Shown here: in pieces, positions 1-6,974 of the stretch
Layout of the letters: every line of letters begins with the position of its first letter
Position numbering within the stretch: the first letter of the stretch is position 1
Origin: Desulfovibrionaceae bacterium
GTDB lineage: Bacteria > Desulfobacterota > Desulfovibrionia > Desulfovibrionales > Desulfovibrionaceae
NCBI GenBank assembly: GCA_030539415.1
Contig: JAUNSE010000005.1
Span: forward strand, 1 to 23,033
Direction: 5' to 3'
DNA length: 23,033 nucleotides
Notes under the pieces: generated by a model
What the model was told of the DNA's origin: nothing
Database searches by the model: none
What the model saw: the letters and a program-made list of their open reading frames with translations, nothing else
Made by a program: the position numbers and the translations under genes

Positions 1-84
1 CCCATCGGCCATAGTTATGAGCCGACCCGGAAGGCAGGAAGCCTGATGCAGCAGGGCGTGCGCCCGGATACTTTCCAAACGTGA
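1..84 (+). CDS. 3' end of an unrecognised gene (partial)
   Basis: The frame beginning at base 1 is open for 27 codons and ends at a TGA at 82-84. The residues include PIGHSYEPTRK and MQQGVRPDTFQT. I do not recognise the family from so short a piece. Codon use (ggc, cgg, ctg, gtg, cgc) fits the other genes of the window. A strong intrinsic terminator starts 13 bases after the stop, as expected for the last gene of a + strand operon. The start lies outside the window. The alternative is that this is non-coding sequence ahead of the terminator. Confidence 0.55.
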   Translation, partial: PIGHSYEPTRKAGSLMQQGVRPDTFQT

Positions 85-96
85 CGAAACCCCTCC

Positions 97-135
97 AAAG
101 ACCGCCAGAAACTCCGCAACTGGCGGTCTTTTTTT
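97..135 (+). terminator. intrinsic terminator after the 5' partial gene
   Basis: A perfect 12-bp stem (AAAGACCGCCAG at 97-108 pairing with 120-131) closes an 11-base loop and is followed by a run of T residues up to about 134. It ends the transcript of the truncated upstream gene. Confidence 0.93.
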
Positions 136-1340
136 GTGCCCGCAGGGCAAATGCCGCACAAGCATGTGCGGGGAGTGTTGAGACAACGTTCGAGACAAGG
201 CGGCGAGCCGCGAAGGGGCTCAGCGCAGCGGCGAGAACTGACCGGAACTGATGGCGGCGCAATGCCTGCCGCTCAAGACGCAACAGCCTCATGAAAGTCC
301 TTCAGGGCCGCGCGTGGCACCCTCAGCGGCATTCAGCAGGATGCGGCAGCGGGTGGGAGGCCCCCAAGTGCGCGGCCTCCCGGGGGGGGGCCGCTTCTGT
401 CTCTCTTCAGGGTGCCTTCGCGAGCCGCACATATATATTGATAATGTCCTGGGCTCGGAGAAGACCGGCTGACTGAGGCCAGCTGAAGGGCGCACCGCCA
501 GGACGCGGCCGAAAAGGGGCTTCGTTCCTGTCAGCCGCTTTTCGCTGCGCATACGGCAGTCGGCCGGACAATATGGTTTCCGAGCTCGTGCCTGACTCCT
601 GAAACGCGATCCGTCTTCACGTGCGCCAGGAACCACGCGGGCTGCAGCCGCAAAGCGTCTGACTGAAGTGAAGAGCGCTGCGCCGGCCTGACAAGCGGTC
701 CGCATCATCACGGTCCGCGCACGAGGGGATCCCGGATCAGTTCAGACAGCTCAGGACAGCTTGAGATGCTGCTCTTCGTTGATTCGCGCATGCACGAAAC
801 ATGCTTCATCTCGGGTCACGCATAGCGGGTGTCACCCCGGATATCGCGCAGAATTGTTATTCCCGGGACTCTGCCGCCGGACACATTCATGACATAACTT
901 TTCTGAATTGTCCTTGTTTTCGTGTTTCAAGCGCAGGCTGCGCCCTGTCTTGCCCATGCCGGGGAACAGTGTGATCTTGCGTGTCTGCCATGAAATTTCG
1001 GAATGTGAAAACGAAATCTGCGTGAAACCTGCGTGCTTTTTTCGCGCAATCAGTCTGCGGGGCTTCTTTCAGGCACAGTGCTGCAAATGCCGTCGTCTGC
1101 GCAGTGAAAAATTTGAAAAATTAAAATCTGCAATTCAAATATGTTAAGTTGAAAATCCCATATGGCCAGAACCTTTTTGTCGAATGTCGCATGGCGCAAG
1201 GCTTTTTCTGCGATATGAAAAATTGCGCAGGAAAGAGTGGAGAGAATATTTTCAGAACGATTTGATAAATTTTGATATTGTTTTATTTCAAGTAGTTAAA
1301 CACGCATATCAAGAATTCTTCATCAGATTGCATCACGCAA
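136..1340. other. gene-poor intergenic region, GC-rich then AT-rich
   Basis: I see no convincing gene here. Long open frames on either strand at 250-720 give Arg/Pro/Ala-rich translations with no family resemblance and no ribosome binding site. From about 880 onward the DNA becomes clearly AT-rich, unlike anything else in the window except 13743-14150. Visible structure: alternative hairpins around a nine-G run at 355-394, a GGGTG-T-CACCC palindrome at 827-837, repeated CTGCG motifs at 1018-1104, and a CTGCG-N13-CGCAG inverted repeat at 1208-1230. The AT-rich part is best read as the upstream control region of the sigma-54 promoter at 1341. Confidence 0.6.
1208..1230. promoter_or_regulatory. 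candidate upstream activator site for the sigma-54 promoter
   Basis: CTGCG at 1208-1212 and CGCAG at 1226-1230 form a perfect inverted repeat with 13 bases between the arms. It is centred about 120 bp upstream of the -24 element at 1341, a usual distance for an enhancer-binding protein. Further CTGCG half-sites lie at 1018, 1029 and 1055, and an abutting CTGCGCAG palindrome at 1097-1104. The DNA between the site and the promoter is very AT-rich, and TATCAAATCGTTC on the - strand near 1256-1268 differs from the IHF consensus only at its last base. The role is inferred. Which activator would bind is unknown; there is no NifA-type TGT-N10-ACA. Confidence 0.4.
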
Positions 1341-1356
1341 TGGCACAAGGATTGCT
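1341..1356 (+). promoter_or_regulatory. sigma-54 (-24/-12) promoter
   Basis: TGGCAC (1341-1346), five bases, then TTGCT (1352-1356) matches the RpoN consensus exactly, including the invariant GG-N10-GC spacing. Transcription would start near 1366-1368. It lies in an AT-rich non-coding region with a palindromic activator-site candidate upstream. No recognisable gene follows until 2153, but a perfect terminator lies at 1988-2029, so it appears to drive its own unit of about 650 nt. Confidence 0.75.
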
Positions 1357-1401
1357 ATGACCTAAGTGGTCCTGCGATTTTCCACTGTTCGCTATTTCAG
1401 A

Positions 1402-1428
1402 TGTTTTTCCAGCACCTCTGGAAAAACA
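1402..1428. repeat. 11-bp perfect inverted repeat
   Basis: TGTTTTTCCAG (1402-1412) and CTGGAAAAACA (1418-1428) are exact inverted copies around a 5-base centre, CACCT. It begins about 35 bases after the predicted start of the sigma-54 transcript. It could be a 5' hairpin of the RNA or a repressor operator. It is not a conventional terminator, because no T-run follows on the + strand. Confidence 0.7.
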
Positions 1429-1603
1429 AGTATGAGAACAATTTTACTATCTTTCACCAGGTGCCCTGCCTGATGAATAATTTATCAACTTTATAGATGT
1501 AGCCATACCTGGGCTCTCCGGTATCGCGATCTGGGGAGCCCCCTCCACACCTTCATCAACCTTCAACCACTTTCCATCCCTCGGGATAGAAGGATTCAGG
1601 CAC

Positions 1604-1705
1604 ATGCAGTCTCATGGCATGCCGCAGACACGCGGTTCGTACTGGAGCGAACTGTACGACAGCAAGCGTAATGCGCCAGCCATGCCGGAGACTGCCGGTT
1701 CCTGA
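1604..1705 (+). CDS. possible 33-residue small protein
   Basis: ATG at 1604 is preceded by GAAGGA with a 9-base spacer and opens a 33-codon frame ending in TGA at 1703-1705. The peptide starts MQSHGMPQTRG and continues SYWSELYDSKRNAP, a less skewed composition than the spurious frames nearby. An ATG directly abuts the stop (1706) and opens a 37-codon frame in the same phase, ending at TAA 1817-1819. I recognise neither. Either this is a genuine small ORF in the sigma-54 transcript, or it is part of a decayed longer gene, since the same phase stays open from 1481 to 1936 except for two stops. Confidence 0.25.
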   Translation: MQSHGMPQTRGSYWSELYDSKRNAPAMPETAGS

Positions 1706-1936
1706 ATGAATACCCCTGCCGTTCCTCCACAATATTTCATTGGGAGACACGGAGATGACACGGGTGCACAGCCCGCAACCTGTGTCAGCATCGCGATTTG
1801 CAGTCTTGCATCTGGATAAAGTGCCTGTCCGGCATTCGGAAGCGACCCTGATGAGTTGGTTTTTGCTGCTCCTTCCATCGCCCGGATCTGCTCCGAAGAC
1901 GACAGGTTATATGCCCGCAGGGTGGTCCTGCGGTGA
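1706..1936 (+). pseudogene. possible decayed coding frame
   Basis: The phase of the small ORF at 1604 continues past its TGA with MNTPAVPPQYFIGRHGDD, meets a TAA at 1817, then reads on with DPDELVFAAPSIARICSEDD and RLYARRVVLR to a TGA at 1934. The last segment has a protein-like composition. No family was recognised and third-position GC is lower than in the neighbouring genes. An alternative frame (ATG 1755, 73 residues, ending at 1976) is equally unrecognised. Chance openness in GC-rich DNA is a real alternative. Confidence 0.2.
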
Positions 1937-1987
1937 CTGCCGCGCAATGTTGACCATGCACCCCGACAATCCGTGAATCACCAGTTT

Positions 1988-2029
1988 GTGCCGTCAGCAA
2001 CCCCGCAGCTGACGGCACTTTCTTTTTTT
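1988..2029 (+). terminator. intrinsic terminator of the sigma-54 unit
   Basis: GTGCCGTCAGC (1988-1998) pairs perfectly with GCTGACGGCAC (2008-2018) over 11 bp around a 9-base loop, followed by TTTCTTTTTTT. There is no recognised gene between this and the promoter at 1341, so it points to an independent transcript upstream. Confidence 0.93.
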
Positions 2030-2081
2030 GCGCGCACATGCCGATGCATTGGCTCGCGGTGCCTGCGGGGGCTGCAAGCGC

Positions 2082-2110
2082 TTGTCCCGGAGCAAAAGTA
2101 GAAGTATTAA
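2082..2110 (+). promoter_or_regulatory. candidate sigma-70 promoter for the gene at 2153
   Basis: TTGTCC (2082-2087) and TATTAA (2105-2110) are separated by 17 bases. They lie between the terminator at 1988-2029 and the next gene start at 2153, where a new promoter is needed. Predicted start is near 2117, giving a leader of about 35 nt. Confidence 0.45.
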
Positions 2111-2152
2111 GGGGAGTGCTACGAGCCATTTCAATCACCGAAGGAACTGTCT

Positions 2153-3133
2153 ATGCCCGATGATGCCTTTTCCCCCATTCTCCAGACCAGCGACTGGCAG
2201 CTGTACAGCCAGGGACGCGCCCGCCAGCGCCTTACCGGCCTTGTGGCTGCGGTCCTGCTCATTCTGGCCTTTGCCGTGCTGGTGGACGGACTTCTTTCAC
2301 GCATGCTTGGCGGCGGCAGCTTCAGGCTTGAGATGGTGGCCGGCACTTCCGAACCAATATCCGGCCCCATGGGGTCCAAGCCCGCCTCGGAGAGCGAGGT
2401 CCGCGCCTTCCCCATTCCCATGGACGCGCCCATTTCGTTTGATTTCGAGGGCTTTTTTTCCAGCTACTGGTTCGGCACCGGCATGTGGCGGGGCACCGTT
2501 CATGTGAGCGAGACAGCCGAAAGCGGCGTCTACGCCCTGGCGGTCGGCGTCGAGGGGCAGTCTTCCTCCTCCTTCCAGACCTATACCATCAGCGTGGCCC
2601 GCTCGCCCGAGGAGCAGGACAGGCAGTCGCTGTCCCTTGTCCGCCGCACGACCGGCTGGAATCCCTTCTATCTCGCAGCCTTCCTCGGCGCGGTCGGGCT
2701 GGGATGCGCTCTGGGCAGCTTCAGCCTGGGCATGCGCTGCTCCAGGCTTCTGCGCGACATGGGACTTGCCGAGGTCTTCAAGGTCCGCCCCGACGGAGAA
2801 CTTCTGCGCGTCTTCACGGTGACCGGCAAGCGCGAGGTGTCCGGCAAGTCCTTCCTCTGCTTTGACAGCGCGCTGCGCCGTCTCGGGAAGGTCATCGTCG
2901 ACAGGGAGAAGGGGGGCATCTCGGAATGTCTCTTTGTGAAGGGCGAGCGGGGCGTTCCTCAGAAGGGATCGCTCATCTCGTTCTGGGAGCCAGCCCTGCC
3001 CGAGATGAAGCCCATGCGCAGAGGGCTTTTCGGTCCGGCGCTCTCGCGATGCATGAACAGGTCCGCCGATCAGTCTGGAAAGGCTGCTGACAGCATGCCC
3101 GGGCAGGACGGAGACAACGGCGGAAAGAACTGA
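2153..3133 (+). CDS. two-TM membrane protein of unknown function
   Basis: A 326-residue protein that I do not recognise. ATG 2153 is preceded by AAGGAA at good spacing. A short hydrophilic N-terminus is followed by a membrane segment at about residues 27-48, an extracytoplasmic domain of about 120 residues, and a second membrane segment at about 172-195. A cytoplasmic C-terminal domain of about 130 residues follows, ending in a polar tail rich in Ser, Asp, Gly and Lys. The central domain contains FDFEGFFSSYWFGTGMWRG and a beta-rich stretch with many serines. The topology resembles a sensor or scaffold with one periplasmic domain, but there is no kinase, HAMP or GGDEF motif. It is the first gene after a terminator and lies 58 bp before ychJ, so the two may be co-transcribed. 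No function is assigned. Confidence 0.8.
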   Translation: MPDDAFSPILQTSDWQLYSQGRARQRLTGLVAAVLLILAFAVLVDGLLSRMLGGGSFRLEMVAGTSEPISGPMGSKPASESEVRAFPIPMDAPISFDFEGFFSSYWFGTGMWRGTVHVSETAESGVYALAVGVEGQSSSSFQTYTISVARSPEEQDRQSLSLVRRTTGWNPFYLAAFLGAVGLGCALGSFSLGMRCSRLLRDMGLAEVFKVRPDGELLRVFTVTGKREVSGKSFLCFDSALRRLGKVIVDREKGGISECLFVKGERGVPQKGSLISFWEPALPEMKPMRRGLFGPALSRCMNRSADQSGKAADSMPGQDGDNGGKN

Positions 3134-3191
3134 CGGACGCAAACATTCCATGCCGCGGCGCGGCCCCGGCCATGGGAAGGAGATACAACAG

Positions 3192-3722
<531 letters not shown>

Positions 3723-3803
3723 CGACCCGGCCGCGGAGTTCCCCACCACGCACTGACGCCGCCAGCCGCGCAAGGCGGACGGCGGCACCCTCCTGGAGGA
3801 AAT

Positions 3804-5141
3804 ATGGCATATCTTGAATGGTCGAGAGCGTTCGGAGCCCGCGTCTCCCGCGCTCACGTGCAGTCTCTGGCCGGCAGGGCCGGCGAGCTGGCATCCCGTC
3901 TGGCCGGCGAACTCGAGGCCAACACGCTTCCCTTCCTGCGCATGGGCTATGTCGAAGCCATACAGCGCGACATGCCCGCTCTGGCCGAACAGGCCCGCAA
4001 GTACAAAAACATGCTCCTTCTGGGCATAGGCGGCTCCGCTCTGGGCGCCAGAGCCATGCAGCGCGCCTTCGCTCCCGGTCAGGACATGCCCGGCCATGAC
4101 GGCAGGTCCCTGTGGATTGCGGACAATGTGTGCGCTGTCACCCTGGGCGAATGGCTCACCCGTCTCAAGCCCGAGGACACTGTGGTGGTGACCATCTCCA
4201 AGTCCGGCGGCACCATAGAGACCATCTCCCAGTACTTCCTGGTCAGGCAGTGGCTGCAGAAGGCTCTGGGCGATGCCTGGAAGGACCACATGATTCTGGT
4301 GACGGACAAGGAGAAGGGCTTCCTGCGCGAAGAGGCCAGAACCTACGGCCTCGGCAGCCTCGAGGTGCCCGACAATCTCGGCGGCCGCTATTCCGCACTG
4401 TCCGCCGTGGGCCTGCTGCCCGCCGCCTACCTCGGCATCGACTGGCAGGCGCTGCTGGACGGCGCCGCCTCCGTGGCCAGACCGCTGGTGGAAAATCCCG
4501 CCTCGATCAAGGATCACCCCTCCTTCGCGCTGGCCTGCTGGGCGAAGGCGCTCGAGGAATACGGCTATCACGACCTCATCTTCTTCTGCTATGAGCCGCT
4601 GTTCGCGACCTACGGCCCCTGGTTCGCCCAGCTCTGGGCCGAAAGCCTGGGCAAGGACGGCCTCGGCACCATGCCCGTCCCGGCCACCGGCGTCACGGAC
4701 CAGCACTCCGTCAATCAGATGTTCCTGGACGGCCTGCGCAACAAGGCCTGCCTGTTCCTGACCAGCAGCAAGCCCGTCTCCGGCCCCGTCTTCCCCGAGG
4801 ATCTGCCCGAGGGCTGGAACTTCCTGGCCGGGAAGCCCTTCGCCTCCCTGCTCGAAGCCGAGGGCATGGGCACGCGCATGGCCCTGACCCAGTGCGACGT
4901 GCCGCTGGTGCACATCAACCTGGACAATGCCGGCGAGTTCTCCGGCGGCCAGCTCATGATGCTCCTGGAGGCCGCCACCATCTTCACCGGCTGGCTCATG
5001 GGCATCAATCCTGTTGATCAGCCCGCCGTCGAGCTGGGCAAGCGCCTGGCCAACGCCCGCCTGGGCAAGCCCGGCTATCCGAAGGAAGAGCAGGATCTCG
5101 CCGCCTATCTGCAGGTGCCCGAGGAAAAGCAGTCTTTCTAA
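3804..5141 (+). CDS. pgi: glucose-6-phosphate isomerase
   Basis: Interconverts glucose 6-phosphate and fructose 6-phosphate in the cytoplasm, for glycolysis and gluconeogenesis. ATG 3804 follows GGAGG closely. The 445-residue product is the size of the shorter bacterial Pgi branch (E. coli Pgi is about 550). Family motifs are visible: LLGIGGSALGARAM near residue 72, the sugar-phosphate-binding ISKSGGTIET near 131-140, and DQHSVNQMFLDG further on. The C-terminus carries the lysine-containing end typical of the fold. Two hairpins without U-tracts follow in the 121-bp gap before the histidine kinase gene. A shared transcript with ychJ is possible. Confidence 0.97.
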   Translation: MAYLEWSRAFGARVSRAHVQSLAGRAGELASRLAGELEANTLPFLRMGYVEAIQRDMPALAEQARKYKNMLLLGIGGSALGARAMQRAFAPGQDMPGHDGRSLWIADNVCAVTLGEWLTRLKPEDTVVVTISKSGGTIETISQYFLVRQWLQKALGDAWKDHMILVTDKEKGFLREEARTYGLGSLEVPDNLGGRYSALSAVGLLPAAYLGIDWQALLDGAASVARPLVENPASIKDHPSFALACWAKALEEYGYHDLIFFCYEPLFATYGPWFAQLWAESLGKDGLGTMPVPATGVTDQHSVNQMFLDGLRNKACLFLTSSKPVSGPVFPEDLPEGWNFLAGKPFASLLEAEGMGTRMALTQCDVPLVHINLDNAGEFSGGQLMMLLEAATIFTGWLMGINPVDQPAVELGKRLANARLGKPGYPKEEQDLAAYLQVPEEKQSF

Positions 5142-5150
5142 GCTGAATCG

Positions 5151-5172
5151 GCGCCGGACGTCTGTCCGGCGC
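5151..5172. repeat. perfect hairpin without U-tract after pgi
   Basis: GCGCCGGAC (5151-5159) and GTCCGGCGC (5164-5172) form a perfect 9-bp stem with a GTCT loop, 10 bases after the pgi stop. AAAACG follows rather than a T-run. It may act as a U-less terminator or an mRNA 3'-end stabiliser. Confidence 0.7.
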
Positions 5173-5180
5173 AAAACGCG

Positions 5181-5212
5181 CATGGCCGTCCTGCCCCGGG
5201 CAGGCGGCCATG
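5181..5212. repeat. second hairpin without U-tract in the pgi - kinase gap
   Basis: CATGGCC (5181-5187) pairs with GGCCATG (5206-5212), and inside it CCTGCC (5190-5195) pairs with GGCAGG (5199-5204) around a 3-base loop. It lies 9 bases after the previous hairpin, making a tandem pair. No T-run follows. Confidence 0.65.
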
Positions 5213-5262
5213 CCGGATCATGAGCGGGCTCCAACCCGGAGCGCAGACGGACAGGAGGGCCG

Positions 5263-6843
5263 ATGGAAGGACAGACTGGCGCAAAGAACGGCGCGAACGC
5301 CGCAGCGGCGGCAGGGACTCAGGGCGCGGACGAGCAGGAACTCTCCCTCAGCTACGCGCGCACCGTCTCCTGGCTTTCCCTGCTGGTTGTGCTTCTCGTG
5401 AGCCTCGGCCTTTCCGTCATCATCGCCAACCAGACCCGCCGCACGCTCATGGAGCGCCAGGAGGGGCTGGCCCTGCTGCTGGCGCACAACCTGAACAATC
5501 AGATATTCCAGCGCTTCGCGGTGCCGACCATACGCGAGTACGGCCACATCTCCCTGAGAAACGAGAAGCAGCAGGAGCTCATGGACAGCGTGGTCCGCTC
5601 CGTCATCGTCGGCCTGCCCGTGCAGGGGGTGCGCGTCTACGACCCCACAAGCAGGGGCGTCACCTACTCCACGGACTACAGCGAGTTCGGCCGCATGGAC
5701 ATGCACCCCGTGGGCATGGAGGACTGTCTGCAGGGCAGGGCGGCCAAGCCCGTGCTGGAATCCTCGCTCAAGCTCTGGGAGATACCCTTCCACTGGCCCC
5801 TGCAGCCGGGCACGGTGCGCATGACGGCCCTGTTCCCCCTGCGCGGTGACTCCTTCCTGCTGCGGCTGGTGGTGAAGGAGTTTCTGGCCAAGGAGCGGGA
5901 CCTCAGCCTCCCGCCCAACTTCACGATGGTGGATTCGCCGCTCATGGGCGTGCTCGAGGTCACGCAGGACATCACCGAGGACTATGTCAAGGTCCTGCAG
6001 ATGCAGGCCGCCATCGTGGTCATGTGCCTGCTTTCCTCTGTCATCATGTTCGCCTTCCTGCGCATCATCCTGCACAGGGCCGAGCGGGTGCTCAAGTACC
6101 GCATGCAGAAGAACATGCAGCTGGAGAAGCAGCTCCAGAGCACGGAGCGCCTGGTGAGCATGGGCCGCGTCGTGGCGAGCATCGCCCACGAGATACGCAA
6201 TCCCCTGGGCATCATCCGCTCGACGGCGGAGCTGCTGCAGAAAAGGGCGGCCAGCTCTTCCGACCGCGGCACGCAGCGCCTTCTCGAGGCCATGCACGAC
6301 GAGACGCTGCGCCTGTCCCAGACGGTCAACGACTTTCTCGACTACGCGAGGCCCAGGCAGCCCAGGCAGGATCCGGTGGAGCTCGAACTGGTCTTCAATC
6401 AGATCACGGCCTTCGCGGAAGGGGACTTCAACAGGGCCGGCATCACTCTGGACCAGACCTTCGACGGCAAGCTCTGGGTGCTGGGAGACAAGGACCTGCT
6501 CTACCGCGCCTTCTACAACATTCTGGTCAACGGCCGCCAGGCCATGGACGGAAGCGGCGCCATCACCATTCACGGCTTTGTTCGGGACAACATGGCGATT
6601 GTGGACGTGACGGATACAGGGCCCGGGTTCGATCAGGACCTGATAGACAAGCTTTTCGAGCCGTTCTTCACCACCAAGGACGCCGGCACCGGACTGGGGC
6701 TGCCCATTGTGCGCTCCATCATCGAATCCCACGGCGGCACGGTGTCCCTGTCCAACAGGGAGGAGGGCGGAGCCAGAGTCGAGGTCAGCCTGCCGCTCGC
6801 GCCCATGGACGCGAGGCCTGCCGAGCCCGCCGGCCAGAACTGA
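5263..6843 (+). CDS. membrane sensor histidine kinase (NtrB/ZraS type)
   Basis: A 526-residue sensor kinase whose likely partner is the response regulator encoded next. ATG 5263 follows GGAGG by 4 bases. An Ala/Gly-rich N-terminus is followed by TM1 at about residues 35-55, a periplasmic sensing domain of about 190 residues, and TM2 at about 247-270. Then comes a short coiled stretch and a HisKA domain with IAHEIRNPLG (phospho-acceptor His309). The HATPase domain shows the N-box NILVNGRQAM (Asn419, Asn423), DTGPGFD (Asp451) and the G2 box TGLGLPIVRSIIESHGG. There is no clear HAMP or PAS domain. The signal sensed cannot be told from sequence. All kinase motifs are intact, so it should be active. 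Confidence 0.93.
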   Translation: MEGQTGAKNGANAAAAAGTQGADEQELSLSYARTVSWLSLLVVLLVSLGLSVIIANQTRRTLMERQEGLALLLAHNLNNQIFQRFAVPTIREYGHISLRNEKQQELMDSVVRSVIVGLPVQGVRVYDPTSRGVTYSTDYSEFGRMDMHPVGMEDCLQGRAAKPVLESSLKLWEIPFHWPLQPGTVRMTALFPLRGDSFLLRLVVKEFLAKERDLSLPPNFTMVDSPLMGVLEVTQDITEDYVKVLQMQAAIVVMCLLSSVIMFAFLRIILHRAERVLKYRMQKNMQLEKQLQSTERLVSMGRVVASIAHEIRNPLGIIRSTAELLQKRAASSSDRGTQRLLEAMHDETLRLSQTVNDFLDYARPRQPRQDPVELELVFNQITAFAEGDFNRAGITLDQTFDGKLWVLGDKDLLYRAFYNILVNGRQAMDGSGAITIHGFVRDNMAIVDVTDTGPGFDQDLIDKLFEPFFTTKDAGTGLGLPIVRSIIESHGGTVSLSNREEGGARVEVSLPLAPMDARPAEPAGQN

Positions 6844-6867
6844 CCGGGGCAGACGGGCAGCGCGGAT

Positions 6868-6896
6868 TTGCGCAGGCCGCCGGTCTCCGCTAGACT
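6868..6896 (+). promoter_or_regulatory. candidate sigma-70 promoter before the response regulator
   Basis: TTGCGC (6868-6873), 17 bases, TAGACT (6891-6896), in the 131-bp gap between kinase and regulator genes. It would give the regulator and uvrC a promoter separate from the kinase. A CGGACC/GGTCCG hairpin lies just downstream. Confidence 0.35.
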
Positions 6897-6974
6897 TGCC
6901 GGCCGAACAGAACAAGCCCGGGAACGGACCAGCCCGGTCCGCGGAGGGCACACGGATTTCACGGGGGCACACGC

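Larger units (their letters stand above)
1366..2022 (+). ncRNA. putative sigma-54-driven transcript without a recognised gene
   Basis: The unit is bounded by a consensus sigma-54 promoter and a perfect intrinsic terminator. Within it are an 11-bp perfect hairpin (1402-1428), a near-perfect hairpin GGGCTCTCC/GGGGAGCCC (1511-1541) and a few small open frames with weak coding character. It could be a regulatory RNA, the message for a 33-residue peptide (1604-1705), or the remains of a decayed gene. The transcript is inferred only from its two ends. Confidence 0.4.

Noticed and set aside
16..84. Possible signal-recognition-particle RNA (CCGGAAGGCAGGAAGCC followed by GCGTGCGCCCGG)
   Set aside because: It resembles parts of the 4.5S RNA core, but the invariant GGAAGCAGCC element and the pairing of the two strands of helix 8 are absent; an open reading frame ending before the terminator explains it better.
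176..200. GTTCGAGAC as a tRNA T-loop
   Set aside because: No acceptor, D or anticodon stem can be built upstream and no CCA end is present.
289..711. 140-residue open frame on the - strand
   Set aside because: Arg/Pro/Ala-rich composition, no ribosome site and no family resemblance; typical chance frame in GC-rich DNA.
908..1147. 79-residue + strand frame with a TTG start
   Set aside because: No ribosome site, no recognisable motifs, and it lies in the AT-rich control region with repeated CTGCG motifs.
1000..1340. NifA-type activator site TGT-N10-ACA upstream of the sigma-54 promoter
   Set aside because: None of the TGT triplets in this stretch has ACA at the required distance.
1703..1705. 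In-frame TGA as a selenocysteine codon
   Set aside because: The flanking frame matches no selenoprotein, meets a second stop (TAA 1817) and shows no clear SECIS-type hairpin directly after the TGA.
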